From assembly GCA_022801595.1 (NCBI GenBank), contig JAAWSO010000009.1:1-64000 (forward strand): a stretch of 64,000 nt of DNA, read 5' to 3'. Of the stretch, positions 25,908 to 33,999 are shown piece by piece. Within the stretch, counting starts at the first letter, position 1; each line of letters starts with the position of its first letter. Made by a program: the position numbers and the translations under genes. The notes beneath the pieces were generated by a model, which worked only from the letters and a program-made list of their open reading frames with translations, made no database searches and was not told where the DNA came from. Origin of the DNA: Clostridiales bacterium (GTDB taxonomy: Bacteria; Bacillota; Clostridia; Oscillospirales; Acutalibacteraceae).

Positions 25908-26470
25908 TGGAACGAGAGAAGAAAAGCCGGTTTCAAAAGGTCATGGAATGGGTGACACTGCTTTCGATTGGAGTTGCCCTCCTATTTTTCCTTTTGTGGA
26001 AAGTGGGAAATCCCTCTTTATGGTTTCCATTTTTTCTAACTGTTGTCACGATTGGTTACCATTTTGGAATGCGCCTGTTGGTAGGAGCGGTCTTTGAGGG
26101 TTTGGTCAAGCGTTTGTTCCATCCAGAAAACCCTTGGTTCCGTTCCAAAAAATGGGAAAGGAAGCTGTATCGTCGGTTAAAAGTTAAACGGTGGAAATCG
26201 TGGGTTCCTACCTATTCTCCAGCTCAGTTTTGCCTGCAGGATCATACGGTTGATGAGATTGTACAAACCATGTGCCGCGCCGAATTGATCCATGAAATCA
26301 TAGCCTTGCTCAGTTATGGTTCCTTGCTGTTTGGATTGCTCAGCGAAGATCCTGCGGATTTCTGGATTTTTTTCAGCACGGCTGTGGTGGCAAGCGGGTT
26401 TGATTGTATGTTTGTAATGGTCCAGCGGTTCAACCGGCCCAGGTTGCTTGCTTTGAAAAAACGGTTGTAA
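25907..26470 (+). CDS. CrtO-like membrane acyltransferase homologue
   Basis: This 187-residue protein has membrane segments at about residues 15-33, 38-58 and 130-170 and a conserved loop HPENPWFRSKKWERKLYRRL, then KRWKSWVPTY and CRAELIHEIIALLS, ending QRFNRPRLLAL. This pattern matches proteins annotated in Clostridia as glycosyl-4,4'-diaponeurosporenoate acyltransferase (CrtO family). No other carotenoid gene is nearby, so staphyloxanthin-type synthesis is unlikely and the true substrate is unknown. It is translationally coupled to lysA by a TAATG overlap and followed by a terminator. Confidence 0.7.
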   Translation: MEREKKSRFQKVMEWVTLLSIGVALLFFLLWKVGNPSLWFPFFLTVVTIGYHFGMRLLVGAVFEGLVKRLFHPENPWFRSKKWERKLYRRLKVKRWKSWVPTYSPAQFCLQDHTVDEIVQTMCRAELIHEIIALLSYGSLLFGLLSEDPADFWIFFSTAVVASGFDCMFVMVQRFNRPRLLALKKRL

Positions 26471-26479
26471 AAAAGAAGC

Positions 26480-26509
26480 GGTCATCCATTTTCTGGATGA
26501 CTGTTTTTT
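26480..26509 (+). terminator. Terminator after the CrtO-like gene
   Basis: Stem GTCATCCA with TGGATGAC around TTTTC, then TG and T6. Confidence 0.85.
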
Positions 26510-26641
26510 GTTTCCTGCCTTAGGCAAGACGCTTGATCCGCTTGGGCTGTAAACCTCCCTTTTCAAATTGGCGTTGCTGCGGTCTGATCTGGAATCTTTC
26601 GTCCATATCACGAGATCAACCCATCCAGATATCGTTTTGGA

Positions 26642-27403
26642 TCATAAATACTTTTCAATATGGCACGGTTCGTAAACCCTTTTTCCCAACAAAGTGATTG
26701 CCTGTGCGGGGCAAAAACTGATACATCGATAACACATGGTGCATTTGCTGCTAGGTATAACTTGTCCTTCCCTCATAGAAATATTTTTCATGGGACAAAT
26801 CAATATGCATCTTCCACACTGGACACACTTGTTTCGGTCGATTTTTAAATTGTCAGAATACGCATTTGTCTTATTATAGAAATATAATCTTTGCCCGAAT
26901 AACCCTGCTAAATGTTTCAAAAAACCAATTCCGTCCTGGGGTGGATGGTTGTTTTTTAATTCCTGTACGGCTTTTTCAATTTTCTGCTCGGCTTTGGACA
27001 CCAACGCTTGATTTTGCGTTAACGTTCTCTTCAATGCTTTTTTATCACCGATACTATCGGGCATCTTCAGATGAAGCCCTCCTATTAGGATTGCGCCATA
27101 CTGAGTCAATAAGCGGGCAAGGAGCCCTGCTCCGTCTCCGCTGAACAGTCCCATTGTGGCAATCACAAAGATTCTTTTGTTTTTCCATATACTTGAATGA
27201 TCAACAATAAAATCCTGCAATATTTTCGGAATATTGCTGAATTGTACAGGATAGCCCATGATAATTTCGTTGTGCGCACAAATCTCTTCCACAGCATTTC
27301 CCGATTCAATCGAACATGCCTCTCCTGCCGGATCATATTCCTGTATAAACTTTTCAACGCAATGTCTGGTATTTCCGGTTCCGCTAAAATAGATCCCAAT
27401 CAT
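26642..27403 (-). CDS. EFR1-type flavodoxin/ferredoxin fusion
   Basis: This 253-residue protein joins an N-terminal flavodoxin-like domain (FSGTGNTRH phosphate loop at residues 6-14) to two C-terminal 4Fe-4S clusters, CVQCGRCILICP and CTMCYRCISFCP. Such EFR1 family proteins are common in Clostridia and likely carry electrons between soluble partners, though no pathway is fixed. It has its own promoter (27436-27464) and SD GAGGGG, and is convergent to lysA and its partner. No adjacent redox enzyme identifies the donor or acceptor. Confidence 0.88.
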   Translation of the reverse strand: MIGIYFSGTGNTRHCVEKFIQEYDPAGEACSIESGNAVEEICAHNEIIMGYPVQFSNIPKILQDFIVDHSSIWKNKRIFVIATMGLFSGDGAGLLARLLTQYGAILIGGLHLKMPDSIGDKKALKRTLTQNQALVSKAEQKIEKAVQELKNNHPPQDGIGFLKHLAGLFGQRLYFYNKTNAYSDNLKIDRNKCVQCGRCILICPMKNISMREGQVIPSSKCTMCYRCISFCPAQAITLLGKRVYEPCHIEKYL

Positions 27404-27435
27404 TTGGCTGCCCCCTCATCTTAAAAACTGTGATT

Positions 27436-27464
27436 ATTCTACCACATAGCTCCTCAACAATCAA
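27436..27464 (-). promoter_or_regulatory. Promoter of the flavodoxin/ferredoxin gene
   Basis: Minus strand TTGATT (27459-27464) and TAGAAT (27436-27441) with a 17-nt spacer and TGG before the -10. Confidence 0.65.
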
Positions 27465-27536
27465 TCTTGTTAGCAGAAGCGCGAAAGCATTTACTAGCAA
27501 CACTTTTTTTACAAAAGGGTGCTGGAAACCTGCCGC

Positions 27537-27565
27537 TTTACTTTTCCGCTTTTCTGTGTTAAAAT
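27537..27565 (+). promoter_or_regulatory. Promoter of yerC
   Basis: TTTACT (27537-27542) and TAAAAT (27560-27565), 17 nt apart, with TG upstream of the -10. The yerC SD follows about 35 nt later. Confidence 0.55.
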
Positions 27566-27617
27566 TTTACTGGATAAAAGATCATAAAAGGCTTGGAATC
27601 GAAAGGAGCGATACCAT

Positions 27618-27920
27618 TTGAATTCTAAAATTAAAGATGAAAGCGTAGACTTTCTGTTCCGTTCCATCCTGGCGTTGGAAACCGTGGAGGAATGTTATAA
27701 TTTCTTTGAGGACTTGTGTACTGTGCCGGAAATTAAAGCCATGTCTCAGCGGCTGAATGTGGCTTATATGTTGAGTACCAAACGAGTATACAGTGAAATT
27801 GTCGCGGAAACCGGCGCGTCTACCGCCACCATCAGCCGGGTAAACCGTTCCCTCAATTACGGGTGCGATGGCTATGAGCTGGTGTTTAACCGTCTGAAAA
27901 ACGAGGACAAACCTCAATGA
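27618..27920 (+). CDS. yerC: YerC/YecD family TrpR-like transcriptional regulator
   Basis: This 100-residue protein has the TrpR-superfamily helices with a helix-turn-helix at about residues 49-75 (YSEIVAETGASTATISRVNR). YerC proteins are small Firmicutes DNA-binding proteins; in Bacillus the role is poorly defined. TTG at 27618 is used because GAAAGGAG lies 8 nt upstream. Its stop overlaps the ATG of the next gene by 4 nt, so it is coupled to the methyltransferase. Confidence 0.85.
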   Translation: MNSKIKDESVDFLFRSILALETVEECYNFFEDLCTVPEIKAMSQRLNVAYMLSTKRVYSEIVAETGASTATISRVNRSLNYGCDGYELVFNRLKNEDKPQ

Positions 27921-28660
27921 GCTATGCCGCTTTCGCCGATTATTACGACGCGCTCACCCGTAATGTGGAGTATGAAAAACGGGCGGACTACCTGTGTCGG
28001 CTGTGCGCCAGTCTGGGGCATGCTCCAGGCATTACCCTGGATTTGGCCTGCGGCACCGGAAGCTTAACCTTGGCGTTGGCTCGGCGGGGGATTGATGCGT
28101 ATGGGGTGGACGGCTCCCCGGAAATGCTTTCGGTGGCGCAGCAAAAGGCTGCGGACGCAGGCAAGAGCCTGTTGTTTTTGTGTCAGAATATGCAGTCCAT
28201 TGACCTGTATGGTACGGTCAATACGGTGGTCTGCGCCTTGGACAGCATCAACCATTTGACGGAGGAAGCCCAGGTGCAGGCAACCTTTGACCGGGTGTCC
28301 CTATTTTTGGAGCCAGGGGGGTATTTTATTTTTGACCTCAATACGGTTTATAAGCACCGGCATGTGTTGGGCAACGAAACCTTTGTTTACGATACTGAGG
28401 AGGTATACTGCGTCTGGCAAAACCGATATGACCCAGCAGACGGCAAGGAGCTGGTGGAAATTTCCCTGGACTTTTTTGAGCGGGAGGGGGAGGCCTATTT
28501 CCGAAGCTCGGAGCAATTTTATGAGCGGGCGTATCCGGTGGAACAAATTCGGGAAATGCTGGAACAAGCTGGTTTGAAATTGGAGCATTGCTATGGCGAT
28601 CTGACCATGGAACCGCCGGCGGAGGACTGCCAGCGGGTGGTTTTGATTGCGAGGAAATAA
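27917..28660 (+). CDS. Class I SAM-dependent methyltransferase
   Basis: This 247-residue protein starts MSYAAFADYYDALTRNVEYE and has motif I LDLACGTGSLTLAL (about residues 41-54), an acidic residue after strand 2 (GVDGSPEML), and motif IV VVCALDSINHL. This group is common in Clostridia beside yerC and hslO and its substrate is unknown. It overlaps yerC by 4 nt (ATGA) and precedes hslO by 12 nt, so the three form one transcription unit. Confidence 0.88.
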   Translation: MSYAAFADYYDALTRNVEYEKRADYLCRLCASLGHAPGITLDLACGTGSLTLALARRGIDAYGVDGSPEMLSVAQQKAADAGKSLLFLCQNMQSIDLYGTVNTVVCALDSINHLTEEAQVQATFDRVSLFLEPGGYFIFDLNTVYKHRHVLGNETFVYDTEEVYCVWQNRYDPADGKELVEISLDFFEREGEAYFRSSEQFYERAYPVEQIREMLEQAGLKLEHCYGDLTMEPPAEDCQRVVLIARK

Positions 28661-28672
28661 GAGGGGATTACA

Positions 28673-29581
28673 ATGGAAAAAGACAAGATTATGAGATGTA
28701 TTACCACGGATGGCAGCATTATGGCGGTTGCCATTGATGCAGGGAATATCGTGCATACCGCCCAGTGTATCCATCACACCAGCCCGGTGGCCACGGCCGC
28801 TTTGGGACGGTTGCTGACCGCGTCTTCCATGATGGGAGCGATGCTGAAGCGAAAAGGCGCTACCGTGACCTTGAAGATCAACGGCGGCGGCCCTTTGGGC
28901 ACGGTAGTGGCGGTGGCGGACAGCCAGGGAAATTGCCGGGGTTCTGTGGAGCATCCAGGTTTGGAAATGCCCCTGAAGCCAAACGGGAAACTGGACGTGG
29001 GCGGCGCTGTGGGTACCAATGGGATGTTGGCAGTGATCCGGGACCAAGGGGAAGGCGACCCTTACGTTGGCCATATTGAAATTGCCACTGGTGAAATCGC
29101 CGAGGATGTGACGGCTTATTATGCCAAAAGCGAGCAAATTCCCACGGTGTGCGCCCTGGGCGTGCTGTTGGACAAAGAGGATCATAAGGTGCTGCTGGCC
29201 GGCGGTCTGCTGATTCAAGCGCTGCCTGGCGCGGATGACCAGGCTTTGCAGCGTTTGGAACAGAATGTGGCGGCCTTGGAGCCGGTGACGACCATGCTGG
29301 CCAAAGGGATGACCATTGAGGAGATCTGCCGCAAGACTTTGGAAGGCTTTGAGGTGGAGGTGCTGGATACCTTTGACGTGGGCTATGCCTGCCCTTGCAG
29401 CAAGGAGCGGGTGAAGCGGGCGTTGGTGACGCTGGGGCCGGAGGAGCTGGTCACTTTGGCCAATGAGGAAGGCGTGATGGAGGCCAAGTGCCATTATTGT
29501 GGCAGAAGCTATGAATTCACCCAAAAAGAGCTGGAGAGTCTGGCGAAATCTTTGTCTAGGCCGTCCGACAAAGAGGACTAA
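28673..29581 (+). CDS. hslO: Hsp33 redox-activated chaperone
   Basis: Hsp33 is a holdase chaperone activated when oxidation releases its zinc. The 302-residue protein carries the zinc cysteines as CPC (Cys240, Cys242) and CHYC (Cys273, Cys276), plus the N-terminal pattern ATAALGRLLTASSMMGAMLK split over residues 40-59. The length and motifs are complete. It is the last gene of the yerC-methyltransferase-hslO unit, and the tRNA cluster promoter follows. Confidence 0.95.
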   Translation: MEKDKIMRCITTDGSIMAVAIDAGNIVHTAQCIHHTSPVATAALGRLLTASSMMGAMLKRKGATVTLKINGGGPLGTVVAVADSQGNCRGSVEHPGLEMPLKPNGKLDVGGAVGTNGMLAVIRDQGEGDPYVGHIEIATGEIAEDVTAYYAKSEQIPTVCALGVLLDKEDHKVLLAGGLLIQALPGADDQALQRLEQNVAALEPVTTMLAKGMTIEEICRKTLEGFEVEVLDTFDVGYACPCSKERVKRALVTLGPEELVTLANEEGVMEAKCHYCGRSYEFTQKELESLAKSLSRPSDKED

Positions 29582-29601
29582 AAAATAGACTTTTCCAGAA
29601 A

Positions 29602-29621
29602 AAACTTTTTTAAAAAAGTTT
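29602..29621. other. AT-rich palindrome after hslO
   Basis: AAACTTTTTT followed by AAAAAAGTTT is a perfect 20-bp palindrome. It may act as a weak terminator, but it has no T tail and no GC stem. Confidence 0.35.
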
Positions 29622-29631
29622 GGAAAAAGTG

Positions 29632-29660
29632 TTGACATATCTTTGAAGTCATGGTATGAT
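29632..29660 (+). promoter_or_regulatory. Promoter of the tRNA cluster
   Basis: TTGACA (29632-29637) and TATGAT (29655-29660), 17-nt spacer, TGG before the -10; the first tRNA begins 60 nt downstream. Confidence 0.8.
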
Positions 29661-29719
29661 ATAACACGTCGCCAAGAGAGTTCTTCCAAAAAGAACCATT
29701 CCAGAGCGGCGTGAAACAT

Positions 29720-29795
29720 GGGAGCATAGCTCAGCTGGGAGAGCATCTGCCTTACAAGCAGAGGGTCATAGGTTCGAGCCCTATTGTTCCCACCA
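29720..29795 (+). tRNA. tRNA-Val (anticodon TAC)
   Basis: The acceptor GGGAGCA pairs with TGTTCCC. The anticodon loop CTTACAA gives TAC, the T arm contains GGTTCGAGCC, and CCA is encoded. Confidence 0.97.
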
Positions 29796-29798
29796 TGT

Positions 29799-29875
29799 GG
29801 CCTAGTAGTTCAGTTGGTTAGAACGCCAGCCTGTCACGCTGGAGGTCGACGGTTCGAGCCCGTTCTAGGTCGCCA
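29799..29875 (+). tRNA. tRNA-Asp (anticodon GTC)
   Basis: The acceptor GGCCTAG pairs with CTAGGTC. The anticodon loop CTGTCAC gives GTC, the discriminator is G, and CCA is encoded. Confidence 0.97.
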
Positions 29876-29878
29876 TTC

Positions 29879-29954
<76 letters not shown>

Positions 29955-29957
29955 TTT

Positions 29958-30033
29958 GCGGATGTAGCTCATCTGGTAGAGCGCCACCTTGCCAAGGTGG
30001 AGGTAGCGAGTTCGAGCCTCGTCATCCGCTCCA
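29958..30033 (+). tRNA. tRNA-Gly (anticodon GCC)
   Basis: The acceptor GCGGATG pairs with CATCCGC. The anticodon loop TTGCCAA gives GCC, and CCA is encoded. Confidence 0.97.
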
Positions 30034-30037
30034 GGAT

Positions 30038-30089
30038 TGTGAAAAAATGACGCTTTAGGGAGTTCCTTCTAATGCGTCATTTTCTCACA
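30038..30089 (+). other. Long hairpin between tRNA-Gly and tRNA-Cys
   Basis: Arms TGTGA.AAAATGACGC and GCGTCATTTT.TCACA, with inner TTAG/CTAA pairs, fold into a stem of about 20 bp. It separates the first four tRNAs from tRNA-Cys and may be a terminator or an RNA-processing signal. No long T run follows the whole stem. Confidence 0.6.
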
Positions 30090-30094
30090 GATAG

Positions 30095-30169
<75 letters not shown>

Positions 30170-30173
30170 ATCC

Positions 30174-30216
30174 AAACCCCCGATGTTTGCTTCTTGCAGC
30201 ATTGGGGGTTTCTTTT
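30174..30216 (+). terminator. Terminator after tRNA-Cys
   Basis: AAACCCCC.ATG pairs with CAT.GGGGGTTT, followed by CTTTT. Confidence 0.75.
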
Positions 30217-30283
30217 GTCCAAGAAGGAATACTGGTCTAGGACATCCGGGGTCGCCCATACCATAAAGGTGGGAGGGAACCAG

Positions 30284-30469
30284 ATGAAACTGACACAAGA
30301 CAATCTGGTGTTCCATTTCACACCTGCCAAGCCGGAAGAACGGGAAACGATCTTGGCGATGCAGGTGGAGATGGTGGACCGGGTTCTCCGGGATTCATTT
30401 CCCAATGCGGAGCAGAGGCTCCAGGTTTTGGAGCAGTTGATCGCGAAAGTCAAAGAGTGGGAGCCATAG
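30284..30469 (+). CDS. Small hypothetical protein
   Basis: This 61-residue soluble protein begins MKLTQDNLVFHFTPAKPEER and has one amphipathic helix at its C-terminus (QRLQVLEQLIAKVKEW). The SD GGGAGGG is 8 nt before the ATG, and a strong terminator follows the stop, which supports it as a real gene. I do not recognise a family. It stands alone between the tRNA cluster and the convergent tetR gene. Confidence 0.55.
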   Translation: MKLTQDNLVFHFTPAKPEERETILAMQVEMVDRVLRDSFPNAEQRLQVLEQLIAKVKEWEP

Positions 30470-30484
30470 CTGGTTTCCGAAAAG

Positions 30485-30531
30485 AAAAAAGCTGTGTGAA
30501 ACCTCTGAGATAGGCTTCACACAGCTTTTTT
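30485..30531. terminator. Bidirectional terminator between the small gene and tetR
   Basis: AAAAAGCTGTGTGAA pairs with TTCACACAGCTTTTT around a 16-nt interior with CCT/AGG, flanked by A and T runs. Confidence 0.9.
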
Positions 30532-30538
30532 GATTGAC

Positions 30539-31057
30539 TCAGGAAAAAATATGTTGGAGAATCTGGGTGTATTCCTCCACGGTATGTTGTAGCCGAGGTG
30601 GGTTTGAGGAATCTTCCAAAAAATCCGTGATGGAAAGCAATCCCGTTACCGCGAAGGTGAGCTGGATGTTGCTGAATGGAATCTTTTGGGCTGTGAGAAA
30701 CTGAGCCAATAATGTTTTCAGGGTGTGGTTCAGTTTGTGGAGGAAAATGTTCCCCTCCTTGGAGGTCAACAGCACTTGCAGTGTGTCGTATCGGCTTTGG
30801 AGACCCCTCGCCAATAGGGAAAGCGTGGATTCCAGTTGACGGACTGGATGTTGGGTAAAAATTTCTTCAATGTCATATAAAAAGTCGTTCTCCAGATCAA
30901 TGATTAACTGGTCAATGTTATCATAATGGGAATAAAATGTGCTTCGGGCAATCCCAGCTAATTCGGTGATTTTCCGCACATTGATGGGGGCGTCGGGTTC
31001 CTTGGCTAGGGTTAGGTACGCCTGGAATATTTTTTGTTTGATTTCATTTTGTTTCAT
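30539..31057 (-). CDS. TetR/AcrR-family transcriptional regulator
   Basis: This protein of about 172 residues has an N-terminal HTH (INVRKITELAGIARSTFYSHYDNIDQL, split over residues 25-50) and a helical ligand-binding half that is short for the family. ATG at 31057 is used; a TTG at 31063 is closer to the AAGG site. It is divergent from the methyltransferase and importer operon, and a 15-bp dyad (31137-31151) lies between them, so it probably represses that operon, itself, or both. The ligand is unknown but may be the operon's substrate or a metal chelate. Confidence 0.85.
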   Translation of the reverse strand: MKQNEIKQKIFQAYLTLAKEPDAPINVRKITELAGIARSTFYSHYDNIDQLIIDLENDFLYDIEEIFTQHPVRQLESTLSLLARGLQSRYDTLQVLLTSKEGNIFLHKLNHTLKTLLAQFLTAQKIPFSNIQLTFAVTGLLSITDFLEDSSNPPRLQHTVEEYTQILQHIFS

Positions 31058-31136
31058 TGTCAAAAAACCTTCTTGCCATCTTAATTCATGATTCTATTTT
31101 CTCCTTCTTATCATACCGAAAAATCCGAGAATTAAT

Positions 31137-31151
31137 ATTCTAATTTAGAAT
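31137..31151. promoter_or_regulatory. Dyad between tetR and the importer operon, candidate operator
   Basis: ATTCTAA and TTAGAAT flank one T. It lies 80 nt upstream of the tetR start, in the divergent control region. Confidence 0.5.
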
Positions 31152-31253
31152 TATACTGATCGGTTTTTCTGGTAGCCCTAGAAGAAAAATCCAAAATTTC
31201 TGGTAATTGATAAATTTTACGCAACAAGGCCGGACATTTGCCATTCATGTGTT

Positions 31254-31282
31254 TTGAGAAAAAAGAAGAAAAATGGTATCAT
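31254..31282 (+). promoter_or_regulatory. Promoter of the methyltransferase-importer operon
   Basis: TTGAGA (31254-31259) and TATCAT (31277-31282), 17-nt spacer with TGG before the -10. The leader to the first start codon is about 95 nt. Confidence 0.65.
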
Positions 31283-31289
31283 ACATGAT

Positions 31290-31372
31290 AACAACTTTCA
31301 GGGGATTACCAGTTTACTGAAGGAAAGCACTCCCCTTACGCTGGGAAGCGTCGGGCAAATGAAAAAAAGGAG
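31290..31372 (+). promoter_or_regulatory. Structured leader of the importer operon, unclassified
   Basis: AGGGGA (31300-31305) pairs with TCCCCT (31331-31336), and next to it ACGCT-GGGA-AGCGT forms a second hairpin (31338-31351). The leader does not match riboswitch consensus sequences I recall (cobalamin, NiCo, TPP, SAM, ZTP). It could be a regulatory RNA for metal or ligand sensing, or simply a stable leader. Confidence 0.35.
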
Positions 31373-31383
31373 AGAGCAAATGA

Positions 31384-32142
31384 ATGAAAAAACACGTGGA
31401 AATTGATTATACCGAGGACATGGTAGGTTATTGGAAGGATCGGTCGGTCAGCTACAGCCAGCAGAACCGCGCTCAGATCGAAGGATTTAAGCGTGAGGTT
31501 TGGGAGGAGCTGATTCTGAGCAACGCTCCGCAGAAGGAAACCCTACGGATTTTGGATATTGGCACCGGCCCAGGATTTTTTGCCATTATCTTGGCGCAAA
31601 AGGGACATCAGGTTACGGCGGTGGATATCAGTGCGGACATGCTGGAGAAAGCGAAGGAAAACGCCCAATACTATGGGGCGGAGGTTGAGTTTGCGCTTTT
31701 GGACGCGCAAAACTTGCCCTTTGCGGATGGCACCTTCGACTTGGTAATTTCCCGGGATGTGACCTGGACCCTACAGGAGCCGGAGGAAATGCTCCAGGAG
31801 TGGAACCGGGTGACCAAGCCAGATGGCCGGGTGCTGTATTTTGACGCCAACTGGTATTATTATTTGTATAATGAGGACTTTTTGCGTACCCATGAGGAGA
31901 ATATGCGGATCTGTGAGAAGGAGGGCGGCTTTTCCTATGGCAAAGCCAACGTGATGGAGGAAATTGCCATGGGGCTTCCCATGTCCAGCCGTTTGCGTCC
32001 GGCCTGGGATTTGCAGACTCTCCCCGAGCTTGGATTCCGCAAGGTCACGGCTCTGGAAAATCTGAATCCATTGATTTATACTGAGCAAGAATGTATGCAG
32101 TACCGGAGCAAGCCCGAGTTCCTGGTCATCGCGGAAAAGTAG
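31384..32142 (+). CDS. Class I SAM-dependent methyltransferase in a nickel/peptide-type importer operon
   Basis: This 252-residue protein has motif I LDIGTGPGFFAIILA (about residues 58-72), VDISADMLEKAKENA, and motif IV FDLVISRDVTWTL. It resembles small-molecule methyltransferases of the UbiE/Methyltransf_11 group. An out-of-frame ATG at 31380 gives only eight codons. It is the first gene of an operon with five ABC-importer genes, 13 nt before the first permease. This places a methylating enzyme with an uptake system, possibly acting on an imported metal chelator, but no substrate is proven. Confidence 0.85.
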   Translation: MKKHVEIDYTEDMVGYWKDRSVSYSQQNRAQIEGFKREVWEELILSNAPQKETLRILDIGTGPGFFAIILAQKGHQVTAVDISADMLEKAKENAQYYGAEVEFALLDAQNLPFADGTFDLVISRDVTWTLQEPEEMLQEWNRVTKPDGRVLYFDANWYYYLYNEDFLRTHEENMRICEKEGGFSYGKANVMEEIAMGLPMSSRLRPAWDLQTLPELGFRKVTALENLNPLIYTEQECMQYRSKPEFLVIAEK

Positions 32143-32154
32143 AAAGGGAATTCT

Positions 32155-33111
32155 GTGGTAAAAAAAATCATACTGAGTATTGTCAATGTGGCAGTGGTAT
32201 TGATTGGGATTAGTTTCCTTTCTTTCGCCCTGCTTCATTTGGCGCCTGGGAATCCGGCGGAGAAATATCTCACCGGCGGCGACGGCATGACTGGAACGAT
32301 TTCCCAGGAGGCGATTCAGGCGCAGGAGGAAAAGTGGGGGCTGGACAAGCCGTTTTTCGTGCAATATCTGGTTTGGCTTGGGAATGCCTGTCAGGGCGAC
32401 TTGGGGAATTCCTACAGTAGCAGCCGTCCGGTGGTGACGGAGCTGCTGGACAAAATCGGCCCAACTATGATTTTATCGGTGGCGGCGTTGTTTGTGACGC
32501 TGCTGATCTCCATTCCACTGGGTGTTCTGTGCGCCTTATATAAAGACCGTTTGCTGGATAATATTGTACGGGGATTTTCCTTTTGTGGCATTTCCCTGCC
32601 TTCTTTTTTGACCTCGCTTTTGGCGCTGTATATCTTCGCGGTGCAGCTCAAATGGATCCCTATTGTCAGCAACGGCAGCTTTGTCAATCTGTTGTTTCCC
32701 ATGGCGGTACTGGCGTTTCAATGTTCCGCTAAGTTTGTCCGCCAAGTGCGGGCGGTGGTTCTGGAGCAGATGGGCCAGGAATATGTGCGGGGGGCTGTGG
32801 CCCGTGGAGTCAAAAAATCCCGTATCCTGTTTACCCACATCCTGCGCAACGTCTGGCTTCCCATCATCACTTGGGTAGGCATTTATTTTGGCGTGCTGCT
32901 GGGCGGGGCTTCCATTGTGGAAACCATTTTCTCCTGGCAGGGGATTGGGCAGTTGGCGGTGGAATCGGTGAACCGTCAGGATTACCCCATGATTCAGGGG
33001 ATTGTCCTTTGGATGGCTCTGCTGTACCTGATCGTCAATTTCCTGGTGGATCTTTCTTACTCTCTGCTTGACCCGCGGGTGCGGCTGCGGAAGGGGGTGC
33101 GGCTGCAATGA
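32155..33111 (+). CDS. Nickel/dipeptide-type ABC importer permease (NikB/OppB family)
   Basis: This 318-residue polytopic protein has an N-terminal helix with FLSFALLHLAPGNPAEKY (residues 21-38), the family hallmark, and the cytoplasmic EAA-type loop near residues 205-225 (EYVRGAVARGVKKSRIL). It forms the translocation channel with the next gene. GTG at 32155 follows GAAAGGG. It is coupled to the second permease by a 4-nt overlap. NikB and OppB members cannot be separated by eye; the methyltransferase context favours metal-chelate uptake. Confidence 0.9.
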   Translation: MVKKIILSIVNVAVVLIGISFLSFALLHLAPGNPAEKYLTGGDGMTGTISQEAIQAQEEKWGLDKPFFVQYLVWLGNACQGDLGNSYSSSRPVVTELLDKIGPTMILSVAALFVTLLISIPLGVLCALYKDRLLDNIVRGFSFCGISLPSFLTSLLALYIFAVQLKWIPIVSNGSFVNLLFPMAVLAFQCSAKFVRQVRAVVLEQMGQEYVRGAVARGVKKSRILFTHILRNVWLPIITWVGIYFGVLLGGASIVETIFSWQGIGQLAVESVNRQDYPMIQGIVLWMALLYLIVNFLVDLSYSLLDPRVRLRKGVRLQ

Positions 33112-33947
33112 GCTATTTGATTCTGCGGAGACGCTCCCGCCCGAAAAAGCGGCGGCAAATGACGCTCTACGTATTAATGGGGCTGATTGCAACGCTGTTT
33201 TTGGTGGCGATCCTGGCCCCAGTGATTGCGCCGAACGACCCCTATCAGACGGATATTATGAATCAGCAGCAGGGGCCCAGCGCCAAATATCCCTTTGGCA
33301 CCGATCATTTAGGCCGCTGTGTGTTGTCCCGGATTCTTTACGGCGCGACTACCTCTCTGTTTTCCAGCTTGGGCATCATCACCATTGTGTTTTTGGTGGG
33401 CAGCGTTTTGGGGATTTTAGCCGGCTATTTCGGCGGCGTCCTCGATACCATTATCATGCGTATCACCACCATTTTGCAGGCGTTTCCCCGCCTGATTCTA
33501 GCCATTGCGCTGGCTGGGGTGCTGGGGGTTGGGATTGGAAACACGATCCTTGCCCTGTGCGTCATTTACTGGACGGAATATGCCCGGATTGCCCGCAGCC
33601 TGGTGCTGAGTATCAAGGAGCGGACCTATATCAAGTCGGCCCGGGTATGTGGGGAAAATCACACCACCATTATCGTTAAGCATGTGATTCCCAACGTATT
33701 CCCGTCCCTGATCGTCACGGCTACCTTGGATATCGGCACGATGATTATGGAAGTGGCCGCGCTGTCCTATTTGGGGCTGGGGGTGAAAGCCCCTATGTCC
33801 GAATGGGGCTCCATGATGAATTTAGGGAAACAATATTTGCAAACCAACCCTTGGCTGATTGTGGTGCCGGGCGTCGCTATTTTTATTACCGTCATCATCT
33901 TCAATCTCTTTGGGGATAAGCTGCGGGACGCTTTGGATTTGCAGTGA
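33108..33947 (+). CDS. Nickel/dipeptide-type ABC importer permease (NikC/OppC family)
   Basis: This 279-residue permease partner has the N-terminal OppC_N helix (about residues 20-42), then PVIAPNDPYQTD and FGTDHLGRCVLSRILYG (about residues 63-79), typical of NikC/OppC, and the EAA loop ERTYIKSARVCG. Five to six membrane segments are visible. It starts inside the stop of the first permease (ATGA). Confidence 0.9.
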   Translation: MSYLILRRRSRPKKRRQMTLYVLMGLIATLFLVAILAPVIAPNDPYQTDIMNQQQGPSAKYPFGTDHLGRCVLSRILYGATTSLFSSLGIITIVFLVGSVLGILAGYFGGVLDTIIMRITTILQAFPRLILAIALAGVLGVGIGNTILALCVIYWTEYARIARSLVLSIKERTYIKSARVCGENHTTIIVKHVIPNVFPSLIVTATLDIGTMIMEVAALSYLGLGVKAPMSEWGSMMNLGKQYLQTNPWLIVVPGVAIFITVIIFNLFGDKLRDALDLQ

Positions 33948-33999
33948 GAAATTTGTAGAAAAATAAGAAACTTTATAATAACGAAATGAGGAATCATCC

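Noticed and set aside
29602-29621. Strong terminator after hslO
   Set aside because: The palindrome is all A/T and lacks a GC stem and T tail, so it is listed only as a palindrome.
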